A stretch of DNA of 64,000 nucleotides from Thraustochytrium sp. TN22 (Eukaryota > Sar > Bigyra > Thraustochytrida > Thraustochytriidae). The stretch is taken from contig JABLUY010000012.1 in the NCBI GenBank assembly GCA_013306675.1, forward strand, positions 1-64,000, written 5' to 3'. Below are positions 1 through 10,064 of this stretch, piece by piece. How positions within the stretch are numbered: the stretch's first letter is position 1; each line of letters opens with the position of its first letter. Both the position numbers and the translations under genes were made by a program. Under the pieces are notes generated by a model, which ran no database searches, had not been told where the DNA came from, and was given only the letters and a program-made list of their open reading frames with translations.

Positions 1-3000
1 AGCGCCGCCGCCGCCGCGCCGCCGCCGCGCCGGTCGCTCGCCGCCGCGCGCGTCGACTGGTGCGATGCGGGTCTGGCTGGGATGAACGGGGATGGAGGCG
101 GCTTGCCTCGCCTGGCCTGCCTGCCTGGCCTGCCTTGCCTGCACGAGCCTGCCCGCCCGCTCGACCACTCCGAGTCGCTCGCTCCCTCGCTCGCTCGCTC
201 GCTCGCTGCCGCGGCGCTCAGCCGCCTCGCCGCGCTCGCTCCGGAGCCTCTCCGCTCCGGGACGCGCCGCGCGCCGGCAGCCGGCCGCCTCCGACGAGGC
301 AAGGCGGGCGCCCGCGCAGCCTGAGGCCGAGTCGGAGAAGAGAGAAAGAGGCTGGCTGCAGCCAGCCTGACTGACAGCTAGCTGAGCTAGCTGACGAGCT
401 GAGCCGAGCGCCGCGGGCCCTTGGGGCAGTGGTGGCTGGCCAAGTCCGGCGCACGCTCGCCAGAGAGCTAGCTAGCTAGCTAGCTACTTAGCTCAGTTGC
501 GTGGTCGCACGCGCGCTAGTTAGCTCCGCGGCGCGCGAGGTCGCTCCCACGGCAGCCCCGACGGTCCTGGCAGTGCCTTGCTCGCCTTGCTGCTAGAGGT
601 CGCCTACGTCGCTTACGTCGCCCAGGTCGCCCAGGTCGCCCAGGTCGCCCAGGTCGCCCAGGTCACCGCGCCGCCGCCGGCCGCGGCCGCGAGAGGGGGC
701 GCGCGCGCTGTCGCCGCCTCGCGTCGCGCGTCGCGCGTCGCGCGTCGCGTGCGCAGGAGCCTGAGCGAGCGGAGCCAGAGCTGAGCGGTCGCGAGCGCTG
801 GTCGCGGCGGCGCTCGAGGCCGCTCGAGTTTGGAATTGCAGTTCCCGCCGCCTCGCCGGGCGAGTTCGAATTCGACAGCCAGCCAGGAATCAGTCACAGA
901 CGCGAGCTAGCTTTTCGAATTTCGAACAAGGTTCGGAGCCTCTGCTCGCCGCGCAGCGCTGCGCTGCGCTGCGCTGCGCGGCGCTGCACGGCCGGCGCCC
1001 GCCCGCGCGCAGGCCGCCCGCGCGCCGCTCAGCCGAGCTCGCTCGCGCGCGCTTTCCTGTGCAAAGCGCGCAGCGGGGAGGCGCGTGGCAGGAGCCGCGC
1101 CGCTGGCCGCTGGCGCCGTCGCGAGCCGAGGTTAGCACTGCAGGCCTTCCTCCCTCCCCCGCTCCCTCCCTCCCTCCACCTGTGGCCGTCCACGAGGCGC
1201 CGCGCCGCGGGCTCGCAGCGCAGCGCAGCGCAGCGCAGCGCAGCGCAGCGCAGCGCAGAGCTGCTGCCAAGGCCACAGCAGCCGCCTTGGCAGCCGGGCC
1301 AGCCTGCCAGCCAGCGTCCAGAGGTCCTCTATCTTCTCGTGCGGCGCGCCGGGCGGGCCGGCCAGCCCAGCCCGCCAACCAGGGTCGCGCGCCCGGATGG
1401 CCGCGCCAGACGGCTGTCCGAGACGGACTCGCCCGCCTCACTGGCAGGCTCGCCCGGCCGCCGCCGTCGTGGAGCTAGCTCGCTCGCTCGCTCGCTAGCT
1501 GCGGAGAGGCAAGCAGCTGCGGAGGGCCGCAGGCTGCTCCGAGCCCGCACGGGGCGGGCCGGGATGGCCGCCGCGGCGGTCATGTGGGTCGCGCTCGCGG
1601 CGAGTCGTCCATCCAAACATACACATTCATTCGTGCACCCAGCCAGGAGGCGCCAGGAGGCCGGCCGGGTCGTGCGGTGCCGGCCACGGGTACCGGCGCG
1701 CGGGGCGCCGGTGGCGGCTCGTCTCGAGTCAGCGCGTGCCTGCCTGCCTGGAGAGCCTTCCTTCCGCCAAAGGGTGGACAGCGCCCGGCCGGCGGCCATC
1801 ATCCATGCGCCAACCTAACTAACTTGACTAACGAACCAACTTAACTAGCCTAACGAGCAGCGCGGCGCGGCGCAGCGACCTCGGGCTCGGGCTCGGCCTC
1901 CGCCTCTGATCAAAGTCGGCCTCCGGCGAGTCGATGCAGCCGCGAGCGACCTCGAGCTTCCGCCCGCCGGGCTGGCCGGTGCTGCGGTGCAGGCCGTCCA
2001 CGGCCGGCTGGAGGTCACGAGTTGCGCTCAAGACTTGAAGCCTCCGAGTCCTTCCTCTGCTCAGCTTGCTCCGCATGCTCCGCACCGCATGCTCCGCTTG
2101 CTCCGCTTGCGCGCAGGAACGGCGGGGGGCACCACCGGCGGCCAGCGGAGCAGAGCAGGGCCGGCCACGGGCAGGCAGCGGCCGCGCACGCTCGCACGGC
2201 CATCACCACGCGCGGCCAGCCGGGCCGGCGCGCTGGCTGGCCGTGAGCGTGGCGCGAGCCACGCCTGGCTCGCACTTGGCCGCTGCGAAAGAAAGAACCT
2301 ACCTCTCTCGGGCTGGCGGGCTGCTGAGCCAGCCCGGCGAGCGCGACGGCAAGCGCGCGCCCGCCCGCGCTCGGCCTCTCGCTGGCAGGCGCGACGGCAA
2401 GCGCGCGCCCGCCCGCGCTCGGCCTCTCGCTGGCAGGGCCGCGGTCGAGACTCGGCGAGGCGTCCAGGCGCACGGCAGCGCGGCGCAAGCAAGCAAGCAA
2501 GCAAGCAAGTGCTTCCGAGCAGCTGGGGCAGGCTGCCGGGCCCGGCCAGATGGCAGCTGCACCCGCATCACGCCTTCCTGTCCGCGGCGGCCGCGTGGCA
2601 CGCCGTCTCGTACGGCACGGTGACCGCCGCCGGGGAGAGTGTAGGCCGCGGGGCGCGCCGCGAGAATGATCGATTCGCAGCGATCGGCCAGATGATGCCC
2701 GATGCGATGCGATGCGGGGCCAGCTGAGCTGGGCCTCATCATCACTGTCAGCTAGCTGGGCCGGCGCCTGGCTGGCGACGGACGGCCGTGAACGAACGCG
2801 CGCCGCCACGCGCCATGCCGTGGCACGGCGCGCCGTGGCCGCGCGCGCTGCCAGGCTGCCAGGCAGCTGAGGCAGGCGTTCTTGGGCGGGCTGGTCGGCG
2901 AGGCCAGGAACCTCGACCTCCTCACACACGAGATCTCTCACGGCAGAGCCGGGGACTTCGCAAGCGCGTGGCCAGGCCGGCCGGCCAAGCGCGAGCGGCG

Positions 3001-3931
3001 CCACAGCCAGCCAGCCAGCCAGCCGACGCATGCACGTGCCGGGCTGCCGGCTGTTGCCTCTCTCTCTCTCTCTCTCGTGGCGGCGGTGGCGCTGCTCGCT
3101 CCCGGTGGCCAGCTGCGCGCCAGCCAGCCGCCCAGCCAGCCAGCCAGCCAGCCTGCCAGCCAGAGTCTCTTGCGGACAACCTGGCCGACGCGCGCTGCGC
3201 TACGGGACCGTTCACTGCCAGCAGCCAGCTGCCAGCGGCAGCTCGGGCTGCGACGCAGAGGAGTCGCAGACGCGCTGGAGGCGCAGGCCGCGCAGCCTGC
3301 GGCTCGACTCTCGACGCAGGACGTTCTTCAGCCAGGGCGGAGGAAGTTGCAGCGCCGTTGCCGGCTGACCACGGCCATGTCGCTCCGCTCCGAGGCGCAC
3401 TGGCGGGCGGTGACGGGGCCGGCTAACTCGAGTCGGAGCGCCGTCAGTCACGGTGCAGAGAGAGGTGAGCCGGTTGCCGTTGCCGGCGGTCGTGCTCACA
3501 CTGGCTCATGACGCGAAGTTGAACCGCGAGACGCCGCGAGACGCGCTTGGGAGACCTGACCTTGCTCCGAGTCGCCTCCGAGCGCTCGCAGCTACGCAGC
3601 TCGCTCGGTTGCGCAGGTGAGCAAGCGCGACGGTTGGACCCCTTGCACGCCCTTGCTCTGTCACCTGGCGGCCAGCAGTGAAAACCCAGGTTTCTGCCAA
3701 CGTTCCTTGGCCTCACCGCCTCCCCAAAAAAAGGGTTTTGACTTGAAGCACGGCGCCGCGGCGGATGCACACATTCCGGATTTACCTTGGTTTTGTCCTG
3801 GCGGTGCAGCCTGTGAGCTCGTCTCCCACTGGTACAAAGGCATTTTCATCATACCAGAGCGGGTAAGAGGGCGGTGCTGCGCGCCGGGCCTTCAAGAGGC
3901 GATCGAAATTTGTACAAATGCATTTTCATAC
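1..3931. other. Gene-poor GC-rich low-complexity region
   Basis: No frame here shows a recognisable protein family; the open frames are the arginine/alanine-rich kind expected by chance at this GC content. The stretch is built from short tandem repeats: CTCG around 175-205, GCTA around 463-486, a 9-bp GTCGCCCAG unit around 612-665, GCTGC around 955-980, GCAGC around 1217-1257, a 48-bp unit present twice in tandem (2341-2388 and 2389-2436), CAGC around 3005-3025 and 3120-3160, and a TC run at 3059-3076. I see no gene. Short multi-exon or noncoding genes cannot be excluded. Confidence 0.6.
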
Positions 3932-4672
3932 TCACACATCCCCATACATCTCGCGATCCAGCAGGGCGGGGAAGAGGGCGGTGTTGCGCGCCGGGTAGTG
4001 CTCAAAGTGGTCGAGGTCGGCGTCGACGAGGACGGACGCCACCGTGGCTGGCGTGGCGCTCTTGAGCACGCCCTTGGCCTCCATGGCGTCGGCGAGCTCC
4101 GTCTGATGATTGTCCATGAGCGCCTCGTTCACCACCACCACGAGCGGCTTGCACAGCCGGAGCGACTCCATGATGCACCCGGCGCCGGCGTGCGAAATGA
4201 TGAGCGCGGCGCGCCGCATGTCCGCGTCTAGCGTCGCCTTGAACCTGTAATACCGGCACGCAAAGCCCTCCAGGTCGTCCTCGCCGTTGCTCTCACCATC
4301 CTCGGCCTCGTATTGCTGCTGCTGCTGCTGCCGCTTGTCCTCTTCTGGGTCAAGCGCCACGGCGCCAATGTGTTTGGGCACGTAGCTGCCACGGCCGATC
4401 TGCGCGCACGCATCGTCGCCTCAACGTCAGTCTGTCTGCCTGCAGCGCCAAACGCCTTGTCGCGCTTGCCACGCCGCACCCGCCTTTCCCCGCGCTCGCT
4501 CCACACGCACCTGCAACGTGAGCGAGGTATAGCCGCGCCCGCGCAAGGCCGCCAGCACCTCGCGGCGGTCCAACGCCTCCACGAGCGCGTCGAAGCTCGT
4601 GGTGCCGACGGTGACGAAGACGGGGCGCGCGTCGCCGCCGTCGCCGCCGTCGCCCGCTGCCCGCGCGCTCAT
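3932..4672 (-). CDS. ALG13: ALG13-like UDP-GlcNAc transferase catalytic subunit (2 exons)
   Basis: Predicted catalytic subunit of the Alg13/Alg14 complex, which adds the second GlcNAc to dolichol-PP-GlcNAc on the cytosolic face of the ER in N-glycan assembly. Exons are 4672-4511 and 4399-3932. The intron is GT-AG, phase 0, and splicing it restores the conserved IGRGSYVPKH junction. The ~209-aa product fits the family's ~200 aa. Visible motifs are VFVTVGTTSFDALV near the N-terminus, the GT28-type core LIISHAGAGCIMESL, and KPLVVVVNEALMDNHQ followed by ELADAM. A Gln/Glu/Asp-rich insert (QQQQQQ, then acidic) after the IGRG segment is not typical. The start chosen is the Met before SARAAG, since upstream residues look like noise. 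It is divergent from the DHHC gene, 160 bp away. No Alg14 partner is seen here. Confidence 0.88.
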
Positions 4673-4832
4673 CGCCTCGCGCGGCCGCGGTCGATTCGGG
4701 TCTGCCCTCCCCGCGCGCCGCCGCTGCAAGCAAGCAAGCCGGCCGGCAGGCAGCTCGACCCACCTTCATTCATCCATCCAATCTCCTTTCTCCGCGCCCC
4801 GGCGGCCTGCCCACGCGGGCCTCGCGCGCGCC
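4673..4832. promoter_or_regulatory. Putative bidirectional promoter, ALG13/DHHC pair
   Basis: These 160 bp separate the start codons of two divergent genes, so both promoters and 5' UTRs must lie here or overlap the genes. It is GC-rich, with CAAGCAAG and CATTCATCCATCC repeats and no obvious TATA box. The assignment is inferred from geometry only. Confidence 0.35.
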
Positions 4833-6478
4833 ATGGCGGCCGGCCCCTGGCGCCGCCGCTTCCGCAGCGACTTCGGCCAGCACAGGTGCGTGCCCGCGCC
4901 GCCGCCGCCGCCGCCGCGCGTCGCCCCGCCCGCCGGCGAAGTCTCGGCCGGGGTGGGCCAGGCGCGGCGCGGCGCGGCGCGGCGCGGCGCCAACAACAAC
5001 AACAAGCGCATCATGGCGGGGACGAGCGCTGACTGACTGACCGTGCCAAACGCGACGCGCGCGCACAGGCCGTGCTGCGGCGGCGCCTGCCTCGTGGCCC
5101 ACACCGGCTGGGACAACCTCACGCCCGTCACGCTGGTCCTGGTGAGTCGCCTTGACAAGCAAGGCAAGCGAGCTTAGCGAGGAGCAGGCCGTGGCACAAG
5201 CAAGAGAACGAACCGCGCAGCGCTCAGTCCAGCGGCAAACCGCCCGCCAGCAGCGCTAGCAGCGCCACCCAGCCACCCAGACTATGCAGCTTGCTGACAC
5301 GATGAGCGCGCGCGAGCCCACACAGCTACTTGTGCCCTTTGTCTGCTGGTTCTACTTTCTGCACGATGAGACATCGTAGGTCCCTCCCTCCCTCCCTCCC
5401 TCGTTGCCGCCCGCATGCGTCCGCCAGCCGAGCTCACGAACGCGCGCGCGTCCCACGCACCCCGCACAGAGAAAAAATCAGCCCACTCCTCTCGGCGCTC
5501 CTCGTGCTTACCATGACCTTGACCTTGACCTGCCTCTTCCTCACCATGTTCACAGAGCCGGGCATCCTGCCCACCGTCACCTACGAGGAGTACGACCCTG
5601 ACGACAACTCGAGCATGCCGGTCCGCGTCGTCTCCGTACGTTCTGCCCCCCCCCCCCGCCAGCGCAGCGCCGCACTCGCCGCCCCACAAAGGCCCGCTCA
5701 CTCACACCCGCCGTCGCGCGCGCCGCGCCGCACCGCAGCGCATCGTGCTGGACGGCCGCGAGTACGAGCTCCACGAGTTTCGTGCCAAGTTCTCCCGCTA
5801 CACCGGCAACTGCATCGAGAGCTTTGACCACTTTTGCGGCTGGACTGGCGCGGCCATCGGCAGGCGCAACTACAGGTACTTTGTCACTTTCCTCGGCCTC
5901 TGCCTCTTGCAGGCCACCTGTCTCGCCGCCGCCTGCACCGCGCTTCTCGTGATTCGCGCCCGCGAGGACGACATGCAGTTTTTCATCACCCTCCAACACT
6001 CCCTGGCCGCCACGCTCCTCGCGCTCTACGGCTACTGCATGTTTGTCTCGCTCTGCGGGCTTTTGTACGTCCTTGCCAAGGCTTCAAGGGGCCTCGGTGT
6101 GCCTCTCTGGGGGGCACAGCTCCCCAGCCCCACCTCGTGCCTGGCACAGCTTTTCGACGAGAGACTGACCACCCGCTCGTGCACCCGCGCAGCTGCTTCC
6201 ACCTCCAAGCCATCGCCGTGAATAAGACCACCAACGAGATCCTCAAGGGCACCTACGGCCGTGGCGTGAACCCGCACGACCACGGCTGTCTGCGCAACTA
6301 CTGGAACTTCCTCTGCTCACCCGTGCCCCGCAGCCGCGTTGCAGACTGTGACGTCGAGTCCCCGCTGCTCAATGACCACGCCCTGCCCACGACCTCGCGA
6401 GCCGCCTCGCCAGGGGCCGTGCGCCCGGCCTCGCGAACGCAGCACGCCCCTGCCTCGGAGACCATTGCGCACGTCTGA
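4833..6478 (+). CDS. Divergent DHHC-family protein with DHFC motif (6 exons)
   Basis: Member of the DHHC S-acyltransferase family, most like the Erf2/ZDHHC9-14-18 group. Exons by GT-AG signals and frame: 4833-4885, 5069-5141, 5326-5375, 5470-5635, 5739-6064, 6193-6478, giving 317 aa. Four membrane segments are visible: TPVTLVLLLVPFVCWFYF; LLSALLVLTMTLTLTCLFL; YFVTFLGLCLLQATCLAAAC; and one ending CGLFCFHLQAIA. Family hallmarks are kept: EPGILP after the second segment, IGRRNYRYF, the TTxE motif (KTTNEI) and the NPHDHG..RNYWNFLC tail. The catalytic region reads DHFC, and nearly all zinc-binding Cys/His of the cysteine-rich domain are absent (SRYTGNCIESFDHFCGWTGA). Acyltransferase activity is therefore doubtful. 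Exons 1-2 are the least certain. Confidence 0.82.
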
Positions 6479-7177
6479 GAAACAAGACCATCGCGCCAGA
6501 GGTTGAATGTGAAAAAATGAAAAAGACATGCGACAAGCGTCGGCAAACACAAAAGGTGCGTCGCGCAAGAAACAAACGCTACCACGTGATAAACTGAAAT
6601 TTCAAATCCACGGCGCGCGATGACACCTTGAAAACCCAATCAGGCGTGCAATACATCATCACAATTTCCGCCTTCGCCGCCGTGCTTTTCGCTGCGCAAG
6701 CTCTTTAGTCGACCAGAGCGGGCGCACGCCTGCCTGCGACGAGCCCTGTGCACATTTCTGTTGCATACGTGCCGCTTTCTCTGCTCGGGCGTCGTCATCG
6801 CCTCCCTCACGTGCCGCAAACTCAGCTGCGCAAGCACTCTCGCATTCGCGTTGCGAGCCTTGTGCAAATTACGAGTGACGCTTTCTCTGCTTGGGCGTCG
6901 TCATCGCCTTCCTCACGCGCCGCATACTCAGGCTGCGCAAGCACTCGCATTCGCGTTGCGAGCCTTGTGCAAATTACGAGTGACGCTTTCTCTGCTTGGG
7001 CGTCGTCATCGCCTTCCTCACGCGCCGCAAACTCAGGCTGCGCAAGCACTCTCGCATTCGCGTTGCGAGCCTTGTGCAAATTACGAGTGACGCTTGCTCT
7101 GCTTGGGCGTCGTCACTTCCCTCACGTGCCGCATGCTCAGCTGCGCAAACGCATCCGCGTTGCGAGCCATGCGCAAA
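6479..7177. other. Intergenic region, largely tandem repeat
   Basis: This stretch lies between the DHHC stop codon and the small minus-strand frame. The first ~290 bp are AT-richer than surroundings (6480-6640) and probably hold the DHHC 3' UTR. The rest is the ~105-bp tandem repeat described separately. Every reading frame across it is repeat-derived. Confidence 0.6.
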
Positions 7178-7260
7178 TTACGAGTGGCGCTTGCTCTGCT
7201 TGGGCGTCGTCACCTCCCTCACGTGCCGCATGCTCAGCTGCGCAAGCACTTTCGCATCAG
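6770..7260. repeat. Tandem array, about five copies of a ~105-bp unit
   Basis: The landmark CTTTCTCTGCTTGGGCGTCG (or its CTTGCTCT variant) recurs at 6775, 6881, 6986, 7093 and 7190, giving periods of 106, 105, 107 and 97 bp. Each unit also carries CTGCGCAAGCACTC, TTGCGAGCC and GCAAATTACGAGTG. Copies differ by point changes and small indels. The unit length is not a multiple of three overall, so this is not a coding repeat. The last copy overlaps the 3' end of the small minus-strand frame that ends at 7178. Confidence 0.9.
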
Positions 7261-7581
7261 CATTCTTTCCCGCGAGCTCCCTCCACGACCCGTTGCGCCT
7301 GGCCTCCAAGAAGAGCGGCAGCAGGCGCTGCTTCATGTCCACGTTAAAGTCCTCCGTTGGATGCTCGTCACCCTCGAGCTGGCCGAATCGCGCGTAGCCG
7401 CGCGCCTCAAGCACGTCCATGGCGCTGGCGCGCCGCTGGTCTGCGTCCCGACCCCGTGCCGTGGCGCTCCGAGCCCTCGCGCAGCTCCGCTCGCCGCGCG
7501 CCGCGCTGCGGTGGCTTGCCTTCAAGTTCAAGTCGGCGCGCCTATCCGTTCGACGACCTTGTGCCACACCAGGTTCTCCAT
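7178..7581 (-). CDS. Small hypothetical protein, probably 2 exons, ending in repeat array
   Basis: A ~100-aa protein is suggested by two coherent stretches: MENLVWHKVVERI (7581-7542) and DQRRASAMDVLEARGYARF followed by GQLEGDEHPTEDF (from 7440). They would be joined across about 100 bp. The acceptor GACGCAG is clear. The donor is not: the frame-consistent one is GC rather than GT. The C-terminal ~25 residues (KVLAQLSMRHVREVTT...) are encoded by the last copy of the tandem repeat, so the natural stop may have been captured from it. I do not recognise the family. It is divergent from the DnaJ gene (272 bp between starts). Composition, unlike shadow frames, is not Arg/Ala-dominated. Confidence 0.4.
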
Positions 7582-7853
7582 CCGCCCATCCATCATCCAT
7601 CCATCCATCCATCCTTCCGCGCCTGCGAGTGCGACTGCTCCGCGGCAAACGTTCAACGCGCGCGGCGGCGCAGCGCAGGCGCAGCGGCGTGGCGCTGCGC
7701 GGCGTGGCGGCCGGCGCTGGGCGGCGGCCCCGTCGCGCGGCGCGGCGCGGCGCGGCGTGTTGAAGGAGAAGGCGAAGGCGAAGCGGAGAAAAGGGGGCGA
7801 GGGCGACGGCAAGGCGAAGGGAAGCGGCAAGGGCGCGGCCGCCGGCAGCAAGC
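7582..7853. promoter_or_regulatory. Putative bidirectional promoter, hypothetical/DnaJ pair
   Basis: These 272 bp between divergent starts hold CATC repeats (7583-7613), a GCGGC-rich block and a purine-rich AAGG/GAAG leader just before the DnaJ start. No TATA box is seen. The promoter role is inferred from position. Confidence 0.3.
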
Positions 7854-8807
7854 ATGGGGCGCGACCTGTACGCCGTGCTGGGAGTGGCGCGAGACGCGAG
7901 CGAGGCGCAGCTGAAGAAGGCGTACCGCAAGATGGCGATGAAGCACCACCCAGACAAGAACCCGAACGACCGCGAGGGCGCAGAGCAACGCTTCAAGGAG
8001 GTCGCAGAGGCATACGAGGTCCTCAGCGATCCGGAGCGCCGCCAAATCTACGACAACTTCGGAGAGGAGGGACTCAACGGCGAGACTGGACCCGAGGCAG
8101 ACGGCGGCGCCGGCTTCGCCAGGGTCGACCCGCACCAGCTCTTCGCGCAGTTCTTCCGCGGTTTCGGCCCGGCCGCCGGCTTCGGGGTGCACTTTCGCGG
8201 CGGCGACCCCTTCGGCGAGTTCCTGGGTGGCGCAGGCTTTCAGCGCGCCGCCAAGCAGGCCGCCGGCATGCGCATGGTGCCCCGCGTCGTCAAGGCCGAG
8301 CTGCACTGCACGCTCGAGGAACTCTTCCACGGCGCCAAGAAGCGCATGAAGATTCGCCGCTCCAACATCCAGAGCCAGCGCCCTGACACGGAGATCCTCG
8401 AGATCGACGTCAAGCCTGGCTGGAAGGCCAACACACGCATCACCTTCCAGGGCGCCGGCGACGAGGTGCGCCCGGGCGAGTTCCAGGATGTCATGTTTAT
8501 TCTTGTCGAGCGCCCGCACCAGCGCTTTCTGCGCAAGGGCAGCGACCTGGTCTACCGCCACACCATCTCGCTCAAGGACGCACTCACCGGCTTCTCGCTG
8601 GACATCGAGCACCTCGACGGCAAGCCTGTCACTCTGCGCGTCGACGACGTCGTGCGCCCGCCGCACACCTCGCGTCGCATCCCTGGCCAGGGCATGCCCA
8701 TGTCGCGCCGTCCGGGCCAACGAGGCGACCTTGTTGTCGTGCTCGAGGTTGACTTCCCGCAGACGCTCACCGAGGAGCAGAAGCGCGTGCTCAAGGCAAC
8801 ACTATGA
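7854..8807 (+). CDS. DnaJ/Hsp40 co-chaperone, class B (DNAJB type)
   Basis: J-domain co-chaperone that stimulates Hsp70 ATPase and hands over unfolded clients, probably cytosolic or nuclear. The N-terminal J domain (residues 1-70) has [11 protein letters not shown], the catalytic HPD within KHHPDKNP, and [17 protein letters not shown] short Gly/Phe linker with [15 protein letters not shown] follows. Two C-terminal client-binding domains start near [17 protein letters not shown] and include the linker [16 protein letters not shown]. No CXXCXGXG zinc repeats occur, so it is class B rather than class A. The 317-aa length matches DNAJB1/4/5-like proteins. It is a single exon with ATG in good context. 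It converges with the phosphatase-like gene 188 bp downstream. Confidence 0.95.
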   Translation: MGRDLYAVLGVARDASEAQLKKAYRKMAMKHHPDKNPNDREGAEQRFKEVAEAYEVLSDPERRQIYDNFGEEGLNGETGPEADGGAGFARVDPHQLFAQFFRGFGPAAGFGVHFRGGDPFGEFLGGAGFQRAAKQAAGMRMVPRVVKAELHCTLEELFHGAKKRMKIRRSNIQSQRPDTEILEIDVKPGWKANTRITFQGAGDEVRPGEFQDVMFILVERPHQRFLRKGSDLVYRHTISLKDALTGFSLDIEHLDGKPVTLRVDDVVRPPHTSRRIPGQGMPMSRRPGQRGDLVVVLEVDFPQTLTEEQKRVLKATL

Positions 8808-8995
8808 CCCCTCCCCGCGCAAAAACGCAACACACATACCTATTTTCTACCACCTGTACACAATCTAGATTGTCAGCATTCCGCCCCGTCGAGTCCCCAC
8901 ATGGTTGCGAGCCCACGCCGGCGGCAGAAGCGCGTGAGTCTCCCACGCAACATTTTCGTAAAGAAATGCAAAGGAGACACAGAAACCCCCCTGGG

Positions 8996-9718
8996 TCAGT
9001 CCTCAGGTGTGACCCAAGTGGTCAGCCAGGCCGGTGGCAAGCGGTCGGCCTCTTCTGGCACCGCTGCCTGCGCGGTCGCCGCGGCAACCTCGCCGTCCTC
9101 GTCCTCCAAGAGCTCCTGCTCCGAGGTCTCTTGCGCAAGCCGCTGCTGCTGCTGCTGCTGCTGCTGCTGCAGCAGCTGCTGCTGCGAGCGGCCAGCGCGC
9201 GAGCGGATCTTGACGTCCTTGGCACGGAAACCGGACACCACAAAGTCCCGCACGTCCTTGGACACGGCGCCGTCCTTGACGTACCGCGCGAACTCCGCGC
9301 TCATGCTCTCCAGCGACCACCGCTGCAGCACGCGCAGACACATCACCAGCACGCCCGTGCTGAGACCACCGTCCGTGCAGTGCACGTAGGCAGGCAAGTT
9401 TCGCCGCTCTGCCAGCAGCGAGAGCACGCGCGTCACAGACGCCACGGACGGAAGCTTCGAGTCCTCGCCCAGGTTCACCACCACGAGCCGGATGCGCTCC
9501 TGCTTGCAGAACTCGATCAGGTCTAGCGTCATGCCGGACAGCCCGCCCTTGACGATACTCACAATCGTCGCCAGCCCGAGTCCGGACAGGAACGGCAGGT
9601 TGCGCAGCGACGGGTAGGCGCCACGGTACAGGCTCTCGTCGCGGTCATCCTCGCCGTCCTCGCCGCAGTTCACCACCGCGAACCGGAACGGCGGCACCAG
9701 CGTCGTGCGCCGCGACAT
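8996..9718 (-). CDS. Siw14/Oca-like atypical dual-specificity (pseudo)phosphatase
   Basis: 240-aa protein of the plant-and-fungal atypical dual-specificity phosphatase family (Siw14/Oca), whose active members cleave inositol pyrophosphates. The family start YRGAYPSLRNLPFLSGLGLATIVSI and the helix after the active site (LVMCLRVLQRWSLESMSAEFARY) are clear. The P-loop reads HCTDGGLSTG (residues 113-122). The Cys is present, but the arginine of the CX5R signature is Ser120, so catalysis is probably lost, as in degenerate Oca proteins. The C-terminal third has a polyglutamine run encoded by a CAG tract, then an acidic Glu/Ala tail. ATG at 9718 has Ser-Arg-Arg next. It is divergent from the ARM-like gene (346 bp apart). 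Confidence 0.8.
   Translation of the reverse strand: MSRRTTLVPPFRFAVVNCGEDGEDDRDESLYRGAYPSLRNLPFLSGLGLATIVSIVKGGLSGMTLDLIEFCKQERIRLVVVNLGEDSKLPSVASVTRVLSLLAERRNLPAYVHCTDGGLSTGVLVMCLRVLQRWSLESMSAEFARYVKDGAVSKDVRDFVVSGFRAKDVKIRSRAGRSQQQLLQQQQQQQQQRLAQETSEQELLEDEDGEVAAATAQAAVPEEADRLPPAWLTTWVTPED
9142..9183. repeat. CTG/CAG trinucleotide tract (codes polyglutamine)
   Basis: A run of CTG triplets on the plus strand, with one CAG interruption, encodes Gln repeats in the minus-strand phosphatase-like protein. Length is likely polymorphic. Confidence 0.85.
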
Positions 9719-10064
9719 GCCGCTGGCCCGCCTTGCCTCGCCTCGCCTCGCCTTGGCCCGCCCCGAGCGGCCCGAGGGTTTGTTGGTTGATTGATTTGAT
9801 TTGCCTGCGATTCATCGATCTCTCTCTCTCCCTGGCGGGATGCGGGGCCCGGCGCGTTTCGCCCAACAGTGCCGTTCACGGGCACCGCGCGAGAACGCAA
9901 ACAAAGCCTTGGCACTGCCTGGCACTGCTTGGCACTTGGCACATACATGCTTGGTGCTGCCTTGGCACTCTGCTCGGCGCTGCTCGGCGCTGATTGACGC
10001 AAAAGCTGGCGCCCGCCCAGGCAGACAGAGCCAGGCCCGCCTCGGAGCATTGCAGTCACGCGCC
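9719..10064. promoter_or_regulatory. Putative bidirectional promoter, phosphatase/ARM pair
   Basis: These 346 bp separate divergent starts. An AT-richer segment with TTGATTGATTTGATTTG (9785-9801), a TC run (9818-9832), and repeated TTGGCACT/TGGCACTGC words (9908-9940) are visible. The TTGGCAC repeats could bind a factor, but this is inference. Confidence 0.35.

Noticed and set aside
59-3500. Long overlapping frames in the first 3.5 kb
   Set aside because: All six frames are open because of GC content; residues are Arg/Ala/Pro dominated with no family motif or splice logic.
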